64,000 nucleotides of DNA from Pyrenopolyporus hunteri (GCA_902806595.1 CADCXC010000005.1:248001-312000); one strand, 5' to 3'. Counted from the stretch's first letter, positions 44,101 through 56,500 are shown. Numbers and translations: made by a program. The notes: a model not told the origin generated them from the letters alone.

Positions 44101-46779
44101 TGGGTATTTTGGCCCCCCCGGTTGGGAGGTTCACTGAAGATATCACGTAATAATATTCAGCTCCGTCCGATGAGGGATTCGTTAACGAAGCAGGCACTGA
44201 TCATCTCTCGTCGCCTACAACGGCCCGCATTCGTATCCTGACACCCCGATGCGTCTACGGGCTAACAGCAGCAAGGAGTAGTAAACCCAGGCAGTCGAAA
44301 GTGCCGCATGATGTATCGTACATCAACGATTCTAGTTTGGGGGTTGAGCCCTGAGACGTGCGGTATTCTCCTGCCTACATACATTTCCAAGGCAAAGGGA
44401 GGCCAGATGCAAGGCCCACGCTTACCGAACGCCGGGGTGGCTTAGGAATGTCGCAATCTTTGCCGCCTGGTACAGGAACGGAGATGGCTATCCTGGGGAA
44501 TGTAGACTGATGCCAATCTCCCGTTATGGAACGACGTGTCGCGGTCTCACCCAGATGATCCTCCGTCCGTCGTCCCGTGACACCTCGCTCCCCGTCAGTT
44601 TCGGCATGACGACCTCTTGTCAACTTCACTGACACGTTAAACGGTCGCACCGCAGCTAGAGCTCGCCTCGACGGAGGTGTTCGTTGGTCTATCATCGTTC
44701 CTTCTAGAGCATCTGGGCATAGGAGCAGGTCCATTAGAGTTACAGCGTCAGTCACCGTTGATGGCGAGAGCCTAACGACTCCGCCTTACGTTGCCCCCTA
44801 ATGTGATACGAGTCCCACGCCGCGCGGTTCTACGTGTTCGGTTCATCCCTTTTTGACGGCCGGGATCCAGGGCGCTCATATCCTAGTAACAACGAGACCC
44901 TCTAGTGATGAAATATCAGGATAAGCAAGAGAGGTATATATCCCCTGAAACAGTCGTTCAACCTTTCGGTGCGATTACCCCGTGCTATTTACACATTCAT
45001 GCTGCCTCGCCTCCGCCCATGGCTGTCAGCTCCTATCATGGGGAATATATGACAGAATACGGTCACACTTGTAGCAAGATACAACTGCGGTTGATTTGAA
45101 TGTGGCTTCCCGATCGAAGATCCGAGGTGTGAGGTCCTGCAGCGGCTTCTGTGTCGGCAGCCCAGGTCGGTAAGGTCTTGTTTGTGGCTTTCCATTCCCG
45201 TGCGTCCAATCGCGCCTAGGAATGAAACGTATTGCACAAGCGCAGACGGCAGGTCCCCTTCTACGGATAGTTGCAGGCTCTCGAGCCATAGAGAAACCGT
45301 CTTCAGCCGATCTCTGTAAGACACTTGACGTGGGGTGGCATGGTTTATGCACAGAGCTGTTTTCTAGGCCGGGGAGGAAGTCGACGGACAACCTACCTGG
45401 GCAGCCAGCAAACCTAGGTGATTATCTAGCGGGCCCCCCAGTGACACAGCAAGCTTCGTGAGAATGAACAGGAACGAAGCCCAGCGACCCACAAGGGCAT
45501 ACCTACTTGGACAGCCAGTCGGCAGATCATCGCGGTCGGGGGAACGGGACCAGCTCAAAAAAAAAAAAAAAGATGTCATCGGTACATCCTTCGGCACAAT
45601 CCTGCAATGTCTCAGTTGAAATCAAATGTCGACGCCATTGCGGGGAATATTGGGAGCGTTCTGGATTATATATGGGCGGGCCCCCTGGCGTTGTCCGCCT
45701 ATGGATCGGTATAATGAGAAAATTATTTGATAGGCGAGTTATATATCGGAGTACTTGCCGTGGCTTCGACGACGGGGACAACTTGTGTTCATTGTTGTCA
45801 GCCTTGCCTTCTTGGAACGACACCCTCGGTTGGCACTATTCTGGATACGATAAGCATGTGCTTTCAGCGATCACAAGCCGGGAGCATTGCAATCTGGGCA
45901 GATGGAACTTGAACGGGCATTCGAGAATTTTGAATCCGAACCATGATGCCTTCGTGGTCGTCCTTGGTTGGCCGTGTATAGATATCCACATTTTATACAT
46001 GTACGCGTTTGACCTCAATTTGACCGACGGGGATTCAGTGTAGTCCTACGAGAGAAGTCAGCTTCCCTCTTGTTCTCTAGATCAGGCGACCTGAATTGTG
46101 AGTCGCAGGTAAGCAAAAGCAACGTTGGATCCTCGAACTAGAGGTTTGTGAAGTGGATGCTTGCGCCATCTGGGATAGGTTTCCTTCATATATATTTCGA
46201 ACCTGAAACAGGTAAGAATAGATGGAGGATTGTCCCTACGATTCGTTAATCCGTCGAAGCAGCCTTATCGATACATGTATGGGTAAATCAGGTAGGTGCT
46301 TCATTCTCCCAGCCCCATTGACAGGTTTGCTTACCCAGGTATAAATATATATTTAGATTAGATCGGCGTAAAATACCGAAATGTCTAGTGCCTTGGAATC
46401 GTCGAGAAAACTACTAGAGTGAGGCTCGAACTCATAAAACCACGTTTGTACCGTAGTAAGTAGGTACATAGGCGTTAATGCTCGTCAGAATGGAGTCGGC
46501 ATTTGATCTTGAGCATCGAATGTTTTTCCCACTGTGGGTGTTGCATTGAAGATTAAAATGGGTAAAATGGGCAGAATGGGTTGTGTGGGTATCCATTCTA
46601 CCTGCTGCTGGGGAGCGTTAAGATGAGTGCCGCTTTGGGCGATTGGTCAGGTTCCCAAAAAGGCCTAGGAACCCATTCGAGATAGGATCCGTTCTGTTTT
46701 AGGTACCTGTTTCCTCGAGCTAGCGTCATTGGGTCCTGACCGTTTCTGTGTTGGGGTACCCGCTTTTCACGGTGCTAAT

Positions 46780-46850
46780 GCAAGTCTCATTGGCCGATCT
46801 TGAAATTAAGCAGCGTTTAGCTTGGGGCTGGTAGATGGATGCACCGAATC
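46780..46850 (+). pseudogene. Possible 5S rRNA-like fragment
   Basis: The stretch around 46794-46818 (CCGATCT, GAAATTAAGCAGCGT) resembles the central 5S rRNA segment CCGATCT..GAAGTTAAGCAGCGT, and GGATG follows at about the right distance. The expected 5' stem and the GGTGACC/3' stem are not recognisable, so this would be a truncated or decayed copy. Dispersed 5S genes and pseudogenes are normal in Pezizomycotina. The match may be chance. Confidence 0.3.
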
Positions 46851-47522
46851 AGAAGGCGGTGCCTGTCGAACCCCCCCGTTTTACAACGTGTGAGCGACTG
46901 AGCGATAGCAGCAGCACCCTTGCTAATGAGATTCGCTAACAGCCAATCCCCTTGGTCGCTAGGCTCGTCGCTGCTCCGCTAAGGAGAAACTCCACCCAAA
47001 AGGTCGATCTTGCTTATTCCTCTTCAACTCCTCTGTTCCTCTCTTCCACCCCCCTTCTTTTTCTCTTTCTTCACGATCTTCGTCGTCGTTGTCGTTGCCG
47101 TCGTTGCTGCTTTGTTGGTTCAGAGAGTCCATTCCTTTGGCTTCCGAGCTACCCCCCCTCTTATTCGCTCATTACTTGGTTTCAACTTCACTCTTTTTGG
47201 GTTGATTCCGTCCGATCTTTTTTCTCTTGTGGAGTTCTACGAGTCCTTGAGACCCCCCAATTCTCCCTTACGTACGTCCTCCGATGTCTTGAAGTAATCT
47301 AGGAGTCGATGGCGACGCCATCTACCGCCTAGGTTCCCCTATGGATTCCCCTATGGATTCTCATATCCCAATAGACTATTGAGTCAGATATCTAACTGGT
47401 GTCTCAATGTAGCCGAACCATTCATTGATTATTCGACTGAACCGACGAAAACTCTCTTGGCGCCCGACATTAAACCAACGACAATCTTTATATCGTCACA
47501 TCAGAAACGCTATCCACCCAAT

Positions 47523-48092
47523 ATGTCTTCTTTCAGCAACCTTATTGCCCGTGGCAATGCTGTCCTTTCTAGGCGGGACCTCTCGATGGGGGGCGAGTCA
47601 GACACCGTCGTCGACCTCATGATTGCTTTTCTTGGCGTCGCTTTCTTCGCCCTCGTTATGGTAGCCTTCTTGATCATGCTGCGACGCGCGAAGCACGACC
47701 GGCAACAACAGAAGGAGACGCTACCGCAGTACAACGACCTCAAGCACGACGACGGGACCACCCGCCATCTGACCATCCAGACCACCGACGGCCGTTCGAG
47801 TATTCTTGTTCTAAACGGTCGCCCGATGCTGGCGGACCCGAACTCACCCCCTCACTCCCCCAACAACATTCCCGAGATCCACATCACCTTCCCCGACGAG
47901 CAGGACGAGAGTGGCCGCCACAAGAGCGGCCGCGTTGTGGTCGTACGAGTTGGCGAGACGACCGTCGGCCTCGAGCCTGTGAAGGAGGAGCAATTGCCGG
48001 CATACGAGAAGGAGAGCAGCACCGGATTCTACTCCATCGACATGGACCAAATCGGCGGCCTTAAGGAGAAAGAACGAAATCAATCCTCCTGA
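47523..48092 (+). CDS. Small single-pass membrane protein conserved in filamentous fungi, unknown function
   Basis: 189 residues from the ATG at 47523; an in-frame ATG 144 nt upstream would add 48 unconvincing residues and probably lies in the leader. A short N-terminal segment with RR-D precedes one hydrophobic helix (about 36-56, VVDLMIAFLGVAFFALVMVAFLIML), then a basic RRAKHDRQQQK stop-transfer, so the bulk is probably cytosolic. The tail has HLTIQTTDGRSSILVLNGRPML, NSPPHSPNNIPEIHITFPDE, SGRVVVVRVGETTVGLEPV and FYSIDMDQIGGLKEKE, segments I recognise from uncharacterised ascomycete proteins. Two LPxY motifs (LPQY, LPAY) could bind WW domains of Nedd4/Rsp5 ubiquitin ligases; that role is inference. 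Confidence 0.82.
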   Translation: MSSFSNLIARGNAVLSRRDLSMGGESDTVVDLMIAFLGVAFFALVMVAFLIMLRRAKHDRQQQKETLPQYNDLKHDDGTTRHLTIQTTDGRSSILVLNGRPMLADPNSPPHSPNNIPEIHITFPDEQDESGRHKSGRVVVVRVGETTVGLEPVKEEQLPAYEKESSTGFYSIDMDQIGGLKEKERNQSS

Positions 48093-48204
48093 GCTATAAT
48101 TCGCGCGATCTTCCCACCAGGACTTGTGGCGACCAGAAGCGCAGCTTAATTGCTAATAGCCGACTTACTAATACAAATACATACATGACGGTGGAGTATG
48201 GACG

Positions 48205-48230
48205 ATATACATATACATATACATATATAC
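48205..48230. repeat. (ATATAC)n microsatellite
   Basis: About four units, roughly 110 nt after the stop of the membrane-protein gene, possibly in its 3' UTR. Confidence 0.8.
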
Positions 48231-51200
48231 AATATTCATGAATAATGGTGTACCTATTACAAGACAAATGTCTCTACATCAACCTTCTATATGCGCCTTT
48301 TGGGGACGAGGCGGGGAAGCAGAAGGACGGGCCGGAGTGGAAGGGGAGCCTGGATGGTTTTTTATTTGTTCACCATCTGGCGCTCCAGGTACATATTGGT
48401 CCTGTATATAAGATACCCCTTTGCTGTTTTGTCTTCACTTCTCGAGGCCACCACGGACAACCGGACAAATGCAGCCTTTCAGTGAGAGTGATATAAACGA
48501 GGCCACCGGCCAGAGTATATATTCTCAATTGTATAGCTAAATTAATTCCATTAGCCAAACTGTCGCTTACGCTTGACATTACCTTAATATCGTGATATCT
48601 TGCTCCTCATGCTTATTTTACGAGAATTACGGCACCATTCTGCAAGTGAATGCCCTTCTTTAATGGTCTAATGGTCTTAGGGTCAAGCTGACATAGATAC
48701 CTGGTAGGTAGTAGGTAGGTAGGTAATTAGAATGCAGCCTCACTAATTCCTAGCTCCTTTAGCTCGTAGCCCTGGTATGTATTTGCTAGTCTTCGGGAAG
48801 ATCGGATACGCATGAGGCGTAATAAGACGGGGTTACCGGACATACACTAGAGCCACACGACGCTTCACTACTGCTAGGCCTAGTGTTTTAGTATAACTGT
48901 ACCGTTGACCTTGGCGAGTCGAAACTGCATACCTACCTACATACGAAAGAAATACCAAACATTTATTACAGGTACGATGGGTAGACGTGCCCCGTTACTG
49001 TACCTAGGTAGATGCTTATCTTACATCTATCAGAGGTAGTTAAGGAGACGATACTCACATCTCACCTCTCGTAACAAATCAAGGCAGACGAAAACCTAAT
49101 ATTCTCAACGAAATAACACCTCAGGTACCTACCTAAACCCATGTTCCGCCTAGTTCTCTTATAGAAAACGCCTACATGTATGTGGCCTGCTGGGCTGCGG
49201 CCGTGGAGGCACCACCGGGCTCTACATACACGTATTGCATCGTACGTAACTCTCAGCCCGCCCTATCTCTAGCGGTGAACGGGGCCAAGGGTTTCCGTGC
49301 AGAGAGCTGCCCCGAGACACATTACATACCTACCTAGGTAGATAGATGTATTCGCAACTCCGGTTACGGAGTCGTCGCATGCGGGTTGTGACACCGGGGA
49401 CTGAGTTGCTTGAGGGGACCCTGTTAATGCTTTGGTAAGATCTTACTCCCATGACCGTTTTTGCTTTTTCTTCCTTTCTCCTTTTAGAGCGCGACTGCTC
49501 GGGCGGCTTCTTATCTGTGAATGTCTCAGAGGGAAAGGGGGTCTAGCGGTAGGTTAACATTTCGTATCTCTTCAGGTAAGTGTCGTATATAGAGTTAATG
49601 AGATCTATTCGTACTATTATCCTATGCTTCGCTTTTCCCAATACGGGCACTCTCACTTCTTGGTAGAGTTTCGAGAGGTGGTGCTATTCTGGTATATACG
49701 AGCATCTAATCCGCTGAGTCGGTTACCAGCGACTGAAGTATATTATCGGCATACCTATCTAGTAGCGCTATGAATTCCGGTTGGGTATCATAAACGACCG
49801 AGTTGTCTAGAGCTTACGAGGTATAATAGTTTTACAAGCAGGCGGTAGTTTTACAGAGATATGGTAACTTCCAATATGTTGTTCATTAAGCCGTCAATAC
49901 CCTATCATACTTCGTTGGTGGTAACACGCATCATCAACCTCGTTAATATCTATAAGCCGCTTCGGAAGTTAGAGTTAGGCCCGGGAGCCAAATCATCTAG
50001 TCCCCCGAGGAGTTAGGACGACGCCGAACAGGTGGGACGGGGAGATATGGGGAGCAGGGCCGATAAATAAACCGATCAGAGCGCTCTAACGGACCGATAG
50101 CCTCGTCGCAAATGTTGCTTACTGGTGGCCTTGGGCTAATTACATGGCCAGAGGCCTCTCATAGAGAATTCATAGAGAATGTGGAATAATCTCTCACCAA
50201 CTCTTTCCTCGGTGGAGAAATAGAATGTCCGCGTCTCTCAACAACGAGATATTGGCATAAGCACTTCACTGTCGATCCCATTAAGACTATACCTGATCTT
50301 GGACGAAATTGGCATCACTTAAAGGTTAGACTAATTACGTGTTCAGGTAAGCCACTTTGGTTAATGTCTCACCACGTAACCGGGCTCTGGCAAGCCATCC
50401 TGGTCGGATTGGACATACCGAAAAGGTGATACGGTCATAACCGGTGTCTATCGTCTTCGGCCCTATGAAACGGTGAGCGGCGTTTCTTTTTCTTTCAGCA
50501 CTGACGTAATATCCCTTGACGACGTAAGAGTCGGTGTAGGAGAGACGGAAAACAGTGGAGTGAATCCGGAGAGAATAGAAAATGCGCAATTTAGTAACCC
50601 CAGAAAGACCGAGACGAGCAGATATCGAGGTGTTCGCCTCAGTGTATCCCAAAGCGCTTCTCATGACTTATGAACGGCTGACAGTGCTTGCCGGTGAGTT
50701 TTCAGGAGTGCCTCTGTGTTACGACGCCACGGACCTTGCTGTATCGAAGAGTACCTACCTACTTATCTAGTCGTGGAGTTTTTCGTGTCAAAAAGGGGGC
50801 GGGGATGATGCTCTGTATGGCGCGGCGTAAATGCCGTCGCATCGACTCATTCTCCCTATTTCTAAACTTGGATACATGAGTCATAGACCTATCTGGAGAT
50901 AACGGGAGATAGGCTTTTGACATTCGAGCCATGTCGCGGTAGCTATCCCGGTGTTCAGTACCGGCAAATACTACGCCGGGCAATCAGTAGTTGCGAAAGA
51001 TAAACGCCGTTATAGCGCGGCGCCATGCTATCGGATCGAATACAGCAGCTCATACAGATGGAGTCAAGATCCGTGCATAGAAGCGCCGACCAAGGGACGT
51101 CCAAGATAGCGACTAGTACGGCGGTAGATGGTGTAGGGCCGCTGCCAGTTTCCCGCTACTACCGTAAAAACCAGAAGAGCAGGGGAAGGATACCTGTACG

Positions 51201-51686
51201 TATGCATCTATATATGGCAGACATAGCTTTACTTGAATCCTATATGGAGTATACGGATAGAGCCGCGACGGAGATACATACATGTATAGGACGTGTATTA
51301 TCGGCTGCGACACAACATGTTCACTAGGCGTATAGTGCTTAGTGGCTGATGTAAGTGTCGACACATACCCCTTCGGAGGATGCGGGCTGGGAATGGTTGG
51401 CGGAAGTAACCCGACTTGCGGAGGTTTGCCTAAGTGTACTGCTATTAAACCCGGTTGTAATCGTCTATCCGTGAAAGAGTGAGCGGAAATAGGTGTTAGC
51501 GGATGCAGGGCGCGTCTTGACTATCCGCATAGGTATCCTTGAGCTCGATGGAAGTTTGGTACATAGCAAAATATTATTGGTTAATCACGGAATCGTCTCC
51601 TATGGCCATGTAACTGTGCCTCCTTTCGTTGAGCATGGTTTTAGAGCAAACAGCCGACACCCCTACGTACGTCTAAACAAATGGTA

Positions 51687-51726
51687 GCTTACCTACCTAA
51701 GTAGGTAGGTAAGTAGGTAGGTAAGC
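51687..51726. repeat. 40-nt hairpin with perfect 13-nt arms
   Basis: Left arm GCTTACCTACCTA and right arm TAGGTAGGTAAGC are exact inverted copies; the 14-nt loop repeats the TAGGTAGGTAAG unit, so two alternative foldings exist. It lies about 280 bp upstream of the SDR start. Confidence 0.75.
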
Positions 51727-52003
51727 AGGTCGGTAGATCTGACTAGCACCGGTATCTCCTGCTTGGTAAAGGCGATAGGCGCTATGGCGTATAAAATCCG
51801 GATGGAGGAGCAAACGCCCGTTCTTCGGTGGAAGGTTTTAGCAAACTAAATGCAGTCTGCCCACCTGATGCAACTGTATTCTGTCCCTCGCTTACTATAA
51901 AGCCCAGGCTAGATCTTCCCGTGCTGGATACCTATGTATTAGGCAAGCATTGCGATCGCACACACCAAAACTCTAGTTTATACGTTAGCGTAAGCCCATC
52001 ATC

Positions 52004-52903
52004 ATGGCGACAGCTGCAGCAAATCTGGAGGCCGTGGCCTCGTTCACCAATACCGAGCATCATGACACCTACGAGTACATTTCGCCGGAGAAACTGAACC
52101 TCTCCGGAAGGTCAATCTTCATAACCGGGGCATCCAAGGGCATCGGGAGAGACACGGCGCTTAGCCTTGCTGTAGCTGGCGCTTCTAAGATTGCCATCGG
52201 AGCTCGATCCGACTTGTCGAGTTTGGCGACCGAGATCAAGGAAGTAGCGAAAAAGGCAGGCCGCAAGGTAGAGCCCACGGTCGTTAGCATAAAGCTCGAC
52301 GTTACGTCTGAAGATAGCGTCAAGGCCGCCGCAGAAACTATTTCGGCTCAGTTCGGAGGAAAGCTAGATGTATTGGTCAACAATGCTGGATACCTTGAGG
52401 AGTGGCTCCCTATCGGCGAATCGAAGACCGACGAATGGTGGCGGACGTACGAAGTCAACGTGAAGGGAGTTTACCTGTGTAGTAAATACTTCACCTCGCT
52501 ACTTCTCGCCAGCGAACTCAAAACCAACATCATCGTATCGAGTGCGGGCGCTCTTTGCCACATGCCCGGCGCATCGGGGTACCAATCTACCAAGTTTCTA
52601 GTCTGCCGACTTGCGGAATTCATAACGGAAGAATACGGAGATCAAGGCATGGTCTGTTTCGCTATCCACCCTGGCGGAATTAAGACGGAATTGGCGCTCA
52701 ATATGCCCGAGCACCAGCACAAGGTACTGGTCGACGAACTGCAGCTTGCATCGCACAGCATCACGTGGCTGGCGGCTGAGCGCCGGCCGTGGATGAGCGG
52801 ACGGTTCATCAGTGTCAGATGGGACATGAAAGAGCTTGAGGCCAAAAAGGACGAGATTGTTAAGGGGGACTTGTTGAAGTTCAGGTTGACGACCTCGGTT
52901 TAG
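52004..52903 (+). CDS. Classical short-chain dehydrogenase/reductase
   Basis: NAD(P)-dependent oxidoreductase of unknown substrate, 299 residues, intronless. The Rossmann motif TGASKGIG is at 41-48, preceded by a 33-residue N-terminal extension without signal-peptide character. Acidic LDV at 98-100 contacts the adenine ring, NNAG is at 126-129, the catalytic Ser is 179 or 180 (IIVSSAG), and Tyr193/Lys197 form YxxxK. HPGGIKT follows as the usual PG motif. The residue after the second strand (GARSD) has Arg, which favours NADP(H). No neighbouring biosynthetic genes suggest a pathway. Confidence 0.9.
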   Translation: MATAAANLEAVASFTNTEHHDTYEYISPEKLNLSGRSIFITGASKGIGRDTALSLAVAGASKIAIGARSDLSSLATEIKEVAKKAGRKVEPTVVSIKLDVTSEDSVKAAAETISAQFGGKLDVLVNNAGYLEEWLPIGESKTDEWWRTYEVNVKGVYLCSKYFTSLLLASELKTNIIVSSAGALCHMPGASGYQSTKFLVCRLAEFITEEYGDQGMVCFAIHPGGIKTELALNMPEHQHKVLVDELQLASHSITWLAAERRPWMSGRFISVRWDMKELEAKKDEIVKGDLLKFRLTTSV

Positions 52904-53556
52904 CTTTGACGTCTGCCTCCGTATAGGTTGAGCGATTACGTCTCCGACGGCGCCGCTTGGGCCGGTGTGCATACAAGAAGCACAAATGCCGTGAGGATAT
53001 CCGCGGCAGGACTGAGGCGATATTACTGACGATTGTGTCCTGTATACTATGTACTACAACATACTTGAAGAAGAGGAATCAAACGAATAACGAGGAGAAT
53101 ATTATTAACCAGGTACCTAGGTACTTAAGCGAGCGTCTTACCTAAGCGTATTGGGGAATACGTACCTGTTCTACTATGATATATGAAGTTGACCCCTGCT
53201 TGGGAAAGTGCAAGGGTTCGTCATTGTTAGAGGTCCTCCGGGTACATATCACTATTATGTAGGTACCCACTACGAAATTATGTGTTGTACTGTACTTTAC
53301 GATACACTAAACTCTAAGGGTTCCCATTTTTCTCTTTTTGAAGCTCCAGATGTTTTCTAAAAGTTCATTTTGTCTCGTTTCCTGCAGCATGGCACTCAAG
53401 TTTCAATGCAGAAGCTAATTTAATGACCAATTGCTTCTAGTCTATTTCTTACCTTTACATTCATCCCTCTTGAGAACTCTGTATATTGAAGCCAATGGCT
53501 CCGGTTGATCCGTACACGACGTGTTAATTGCCCTCTCCCCTTCGACCCACGAAATA
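52904..53556. other. Intergenic region, SDR to GPI13
   Basis: SDR 3' flank and GPI13 promoter, AT-rich, with a CCAGGTACCTAGGTAC word near 53109. No gene is seen. Confidence 0.5.
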
Positions 53557-56500
53557 ATGACCTCCCGCAATGCCCGACAGAAACCTCCCCCGACAGAATA
53601 CCAAGCCATCGCGGCTGAATGGGCCCGCGCAAAGCGATTGAAAGAGCTCGAAACTGCCGCGGGGAAGAAGAATGATACCACAGCAGCTGACGAGGCGCAG
53701 CGCGCAGCTCTCGAAGCTCGTCGAAGGGTCACTTTCGAACGCCGCTGTTTCTGGACCGTGGCCTTTTGGATCTGGTTGTTGTGTATACACGCCGTTGGTA
53801 TCCTGCTCTTCACCAGCGGCTTCCTCTTGACCAGGCTAGTTTTGGACGAACGCTCGGCGTGTGATAGCCCACCTATCGAGCCATTGTTGGAGTGGAAGGG
53901 AAAAGGCACCGTGGAAGGTGGTTGCTGGCACCCAAAGACCTTCGACAAAGCCGTCATCGTCTTGATAGATGCTTTGCGATACGATTTCACAGTCCCGGTG
54001 AAGGATGAGGCGCATGCCCAAGTCTACCACAACGCGTTTCCCTTTCTCTACGAGACTGCGGTCCAGTCGCCAAGGAACGCCGTATTGCGACCATTTATCG
54101 CGGACCCCCCTACCACTACTCTCCAGAGACTGAAGGGTCTGACGACGGGAACCCTACCTACGTTTATTGACATGGGGTCCAATTTCGCCGGAACAGCTAT
54201 AGAGGAGGACAATCTCTTGATGCAATGGAAGGATCAAGGAAAGCGAATAGTCCATTTAGGAGACGACACTTGGACCGCCCTGTTTCCCGACTACTTTGAA
54301 CCAAACGTCAGCAGAGCCTACGATAGTTTCAACGTATGGGACCTTCATACGGTCGACAACGGAGTTTTGGATCACATATTCCCGTTATTGAAGCCTGACC
54401 AAACCCCCAAATGGGACGTTCTCATAGGGCACCTTCTCGGGGTTGACCATGCCGGTCATCGATACGGACCCAACCACGCCGCTATGACCGCCAAGCTCCA
54501 GCAGATGAACGATTTCATTCGGGACCTTGTGAAGCAGATCGACGATGACACGTTGTTAGTCGTCATGGGCGACCATGGAATGGATAGCAAAGGTGATCAC
54601 GGTGGCGAAAGCGACGACGAGGTCGAGGCCGCGCTGTGGATGTATTCGAAGAAGCCGGTGTTCGGCCGCACAAGGCCCGAATTTACAACACCGCCAGAAA
54701 CGGCGAAGATCCGACCAGTAAATCAAATCGACTTGGTTCCAACATTGGCCCTTCTCTTGGGTATTCCCATACCGTATAACAATCTCGGCCGGCCGATCGA
54801 AGAAGCATTTATCGGTCTCAAGGGAAAATCCTGGAACTACCTCGCTGCCGCCTCTAGCATGACGTCCGCGGGAATCAGGAGGTACCAGGCATCATACTTC
54901 AAAGCTCGGGGTATCGAGCAAAGCACCAAGCCCGGATCGCCCGCGTCCCTCTGGAATAATGCCGAGGCCCTCGTTCAGGCGGGCGCCAAATCCGTGCCGT
55001 GGGAGTCTCTTTACAACGCTTATACCGAGTACCAGGAGGAGACCCTAAGAATCTGCAAGGCGCTCTGGGCTAGATTTGACATCCCAAAGATGGTATTGGG
55101 TGTGGTGGTGATGTTGTTCGGTGTCATCATACTGTTACTCTATGTCTCGAGGGACGAGGATGAGGACTTCGCAGTCTTGGACGACACCGAGCTAGATTTT
55201 GCGGAGAAGAGCCTAGAGCTGCAAGGTATGTCGGTAGAGCCAGAAGGCATGTCTTACAAAAGCTTCAGCAAGTCGCTTGCCAAAGCTGGATTTGTGGCCG
55301 GCGGCATCATAGGGGTTATGGGTTGTGCGTTTGTTACGGCTACGGGATCCGACGAGTGGCTATTGGCCGCCGCCGCATCAGCCATTGGGAGCATGATTGC
55401 TGTGGCAATCGCTCTATTGCAGATTCGTGGTAGACATATGCTCAATCTCCTACCAAATACGTTCTGGGGGTGGCTGGCCGTTGTGTTCACGTTGAGCCAA
55501 TCCATCGGCTTTGCTTCCAACTCATATACCATATGGGAAGACTCGATTTCGCTTTTCTTCCTTTCAACGTTCGGCTTTGCAAGCGCGATCGCCGCGCTTC
55601 GACGACCGTCAGTTCGCGACCGAACTCTAGGTGTTTATCATTCTATCTTGTTTGTCCTCCTTGGACGAGCAGCTTCCTTTTCGAAGCTCTGTAGAGACGA
55701 GCAGATGCCCTACTGCACGTCTACGTACTACGCATCCGCCAACTCATCTACCTCAGCTCCTTGGCAATTGGTCATTCCTCTCGCCGTATTCCTCGTCCTC
55801 CCTTCCATAATCAAATCATACATGAGCACCTCTCGGTCGTACGAGGGTCTCGCACCCATGTGGATCGGATACGTCTTCCGAGCTGGGCTCTTCCTCGCCG
55901 CCGTATACTGGACCCTCGACGCCGCGGACAACGCGGACTGGCTCGCGTCGATCCCGGAGAAGTTATTCAAGACCATCCACGTCTCCGTCGCCCAGCTGGT
56001 CTTAGCACTAGCTTTCGTAGCCGGCACTACAGCTTTTATCTGGGCACCGCCCTGCGTCTCCATCCTAACGTCGTCCTCGAGCGGCCGGACGGCGCAAATC
56101 ACCGTCCTCGGCTTCGGTAACGCCAACGGCGCCCGCTACCTCCTACTACCGGTCAACATCGCTAGCGCATGCATCCTACTATCAAAGCCCATGGGCGGCG
56201 GCGCCATCGCCATCATGCTATGGCAAATCCTATCTCTAGCCGAAATCCTCGATATCAACGACATATCTACGGAAACCATCGGTCCTGTGACACTCGCGCT
56301 GCTCGGCAACTTCCACTACTTCAAGACGGGCCACCAGGCAGTCCTCGCATCGATCCAGTGGGACAGCGCCTTCATCCCGCTCCTCACGATCCGGTACCCG
56401 TGGAGCCCGCTCGCGGTCGCGCTCAACACCTTCGCGGGACAAATCCTCGCCGTGGTGTCCGCGCCGCTCCTGACGCTGTGGAAGACCTCTCCCAAGCGCA

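Larger units (their letters stand above)
39795..47522. other. Gene-poor 7.7-kb region
   Basis: The longest stretch without a gene I can support. It has the PUF3 promoter at the left and a long pyrimidine-rich leader of the 47.5-kb gene at the right (46950-47300). In between: (GTAG)n at 40529-40549, (TC)12 at 40719-40742, an A-rich AAAAT/AATA tract at 41101-41168, a 15-nt A run at 45557-45571, and a 5S-rRNA-like fragment near 46780. Several frames of 80-200 codons exist, but all are low complexity or show no family signature. Confidence 0.5.
48093..52003. other. Gene-poor 3.9-kb region before the SDR gene
   Basis: No coding region supported. Holds an (ATATAC)n run at 48205-48230, TAGGTAGG words near 48700 and 49330, and the hairpin at 51687-51726. 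Frames at 50330-51370 are short and unremarkable. Confidence 0.5.

Noticed and set aside
43646..44755. Three minus-strand frames (43646-43828, 43931-44197, 44375-44755) that might be exons of one gene
   Set aside because: I could not join them with plausible splice sites and recognised no family.
45507..46043. 178-codon plus-strand frame
   Set aside because: It runs through a 15-nt A tract, has no recognisable domain and looks like random translation.
46360..46445. A GAGTTCGAGCCTC word on the minus strand, resembling a tRNA B box
   Set aside because: No matching box A, and the acceptor and anticodon stems cannot be formed at normal spacing.
46952..47302. Hydrophobic open frames just upstream of the 47.5-kb membrane protein
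   Set aside because: They arise from a long pyrimidine-rich leader typical of fungal 5' UTRs and have no relation to the conserved protein.
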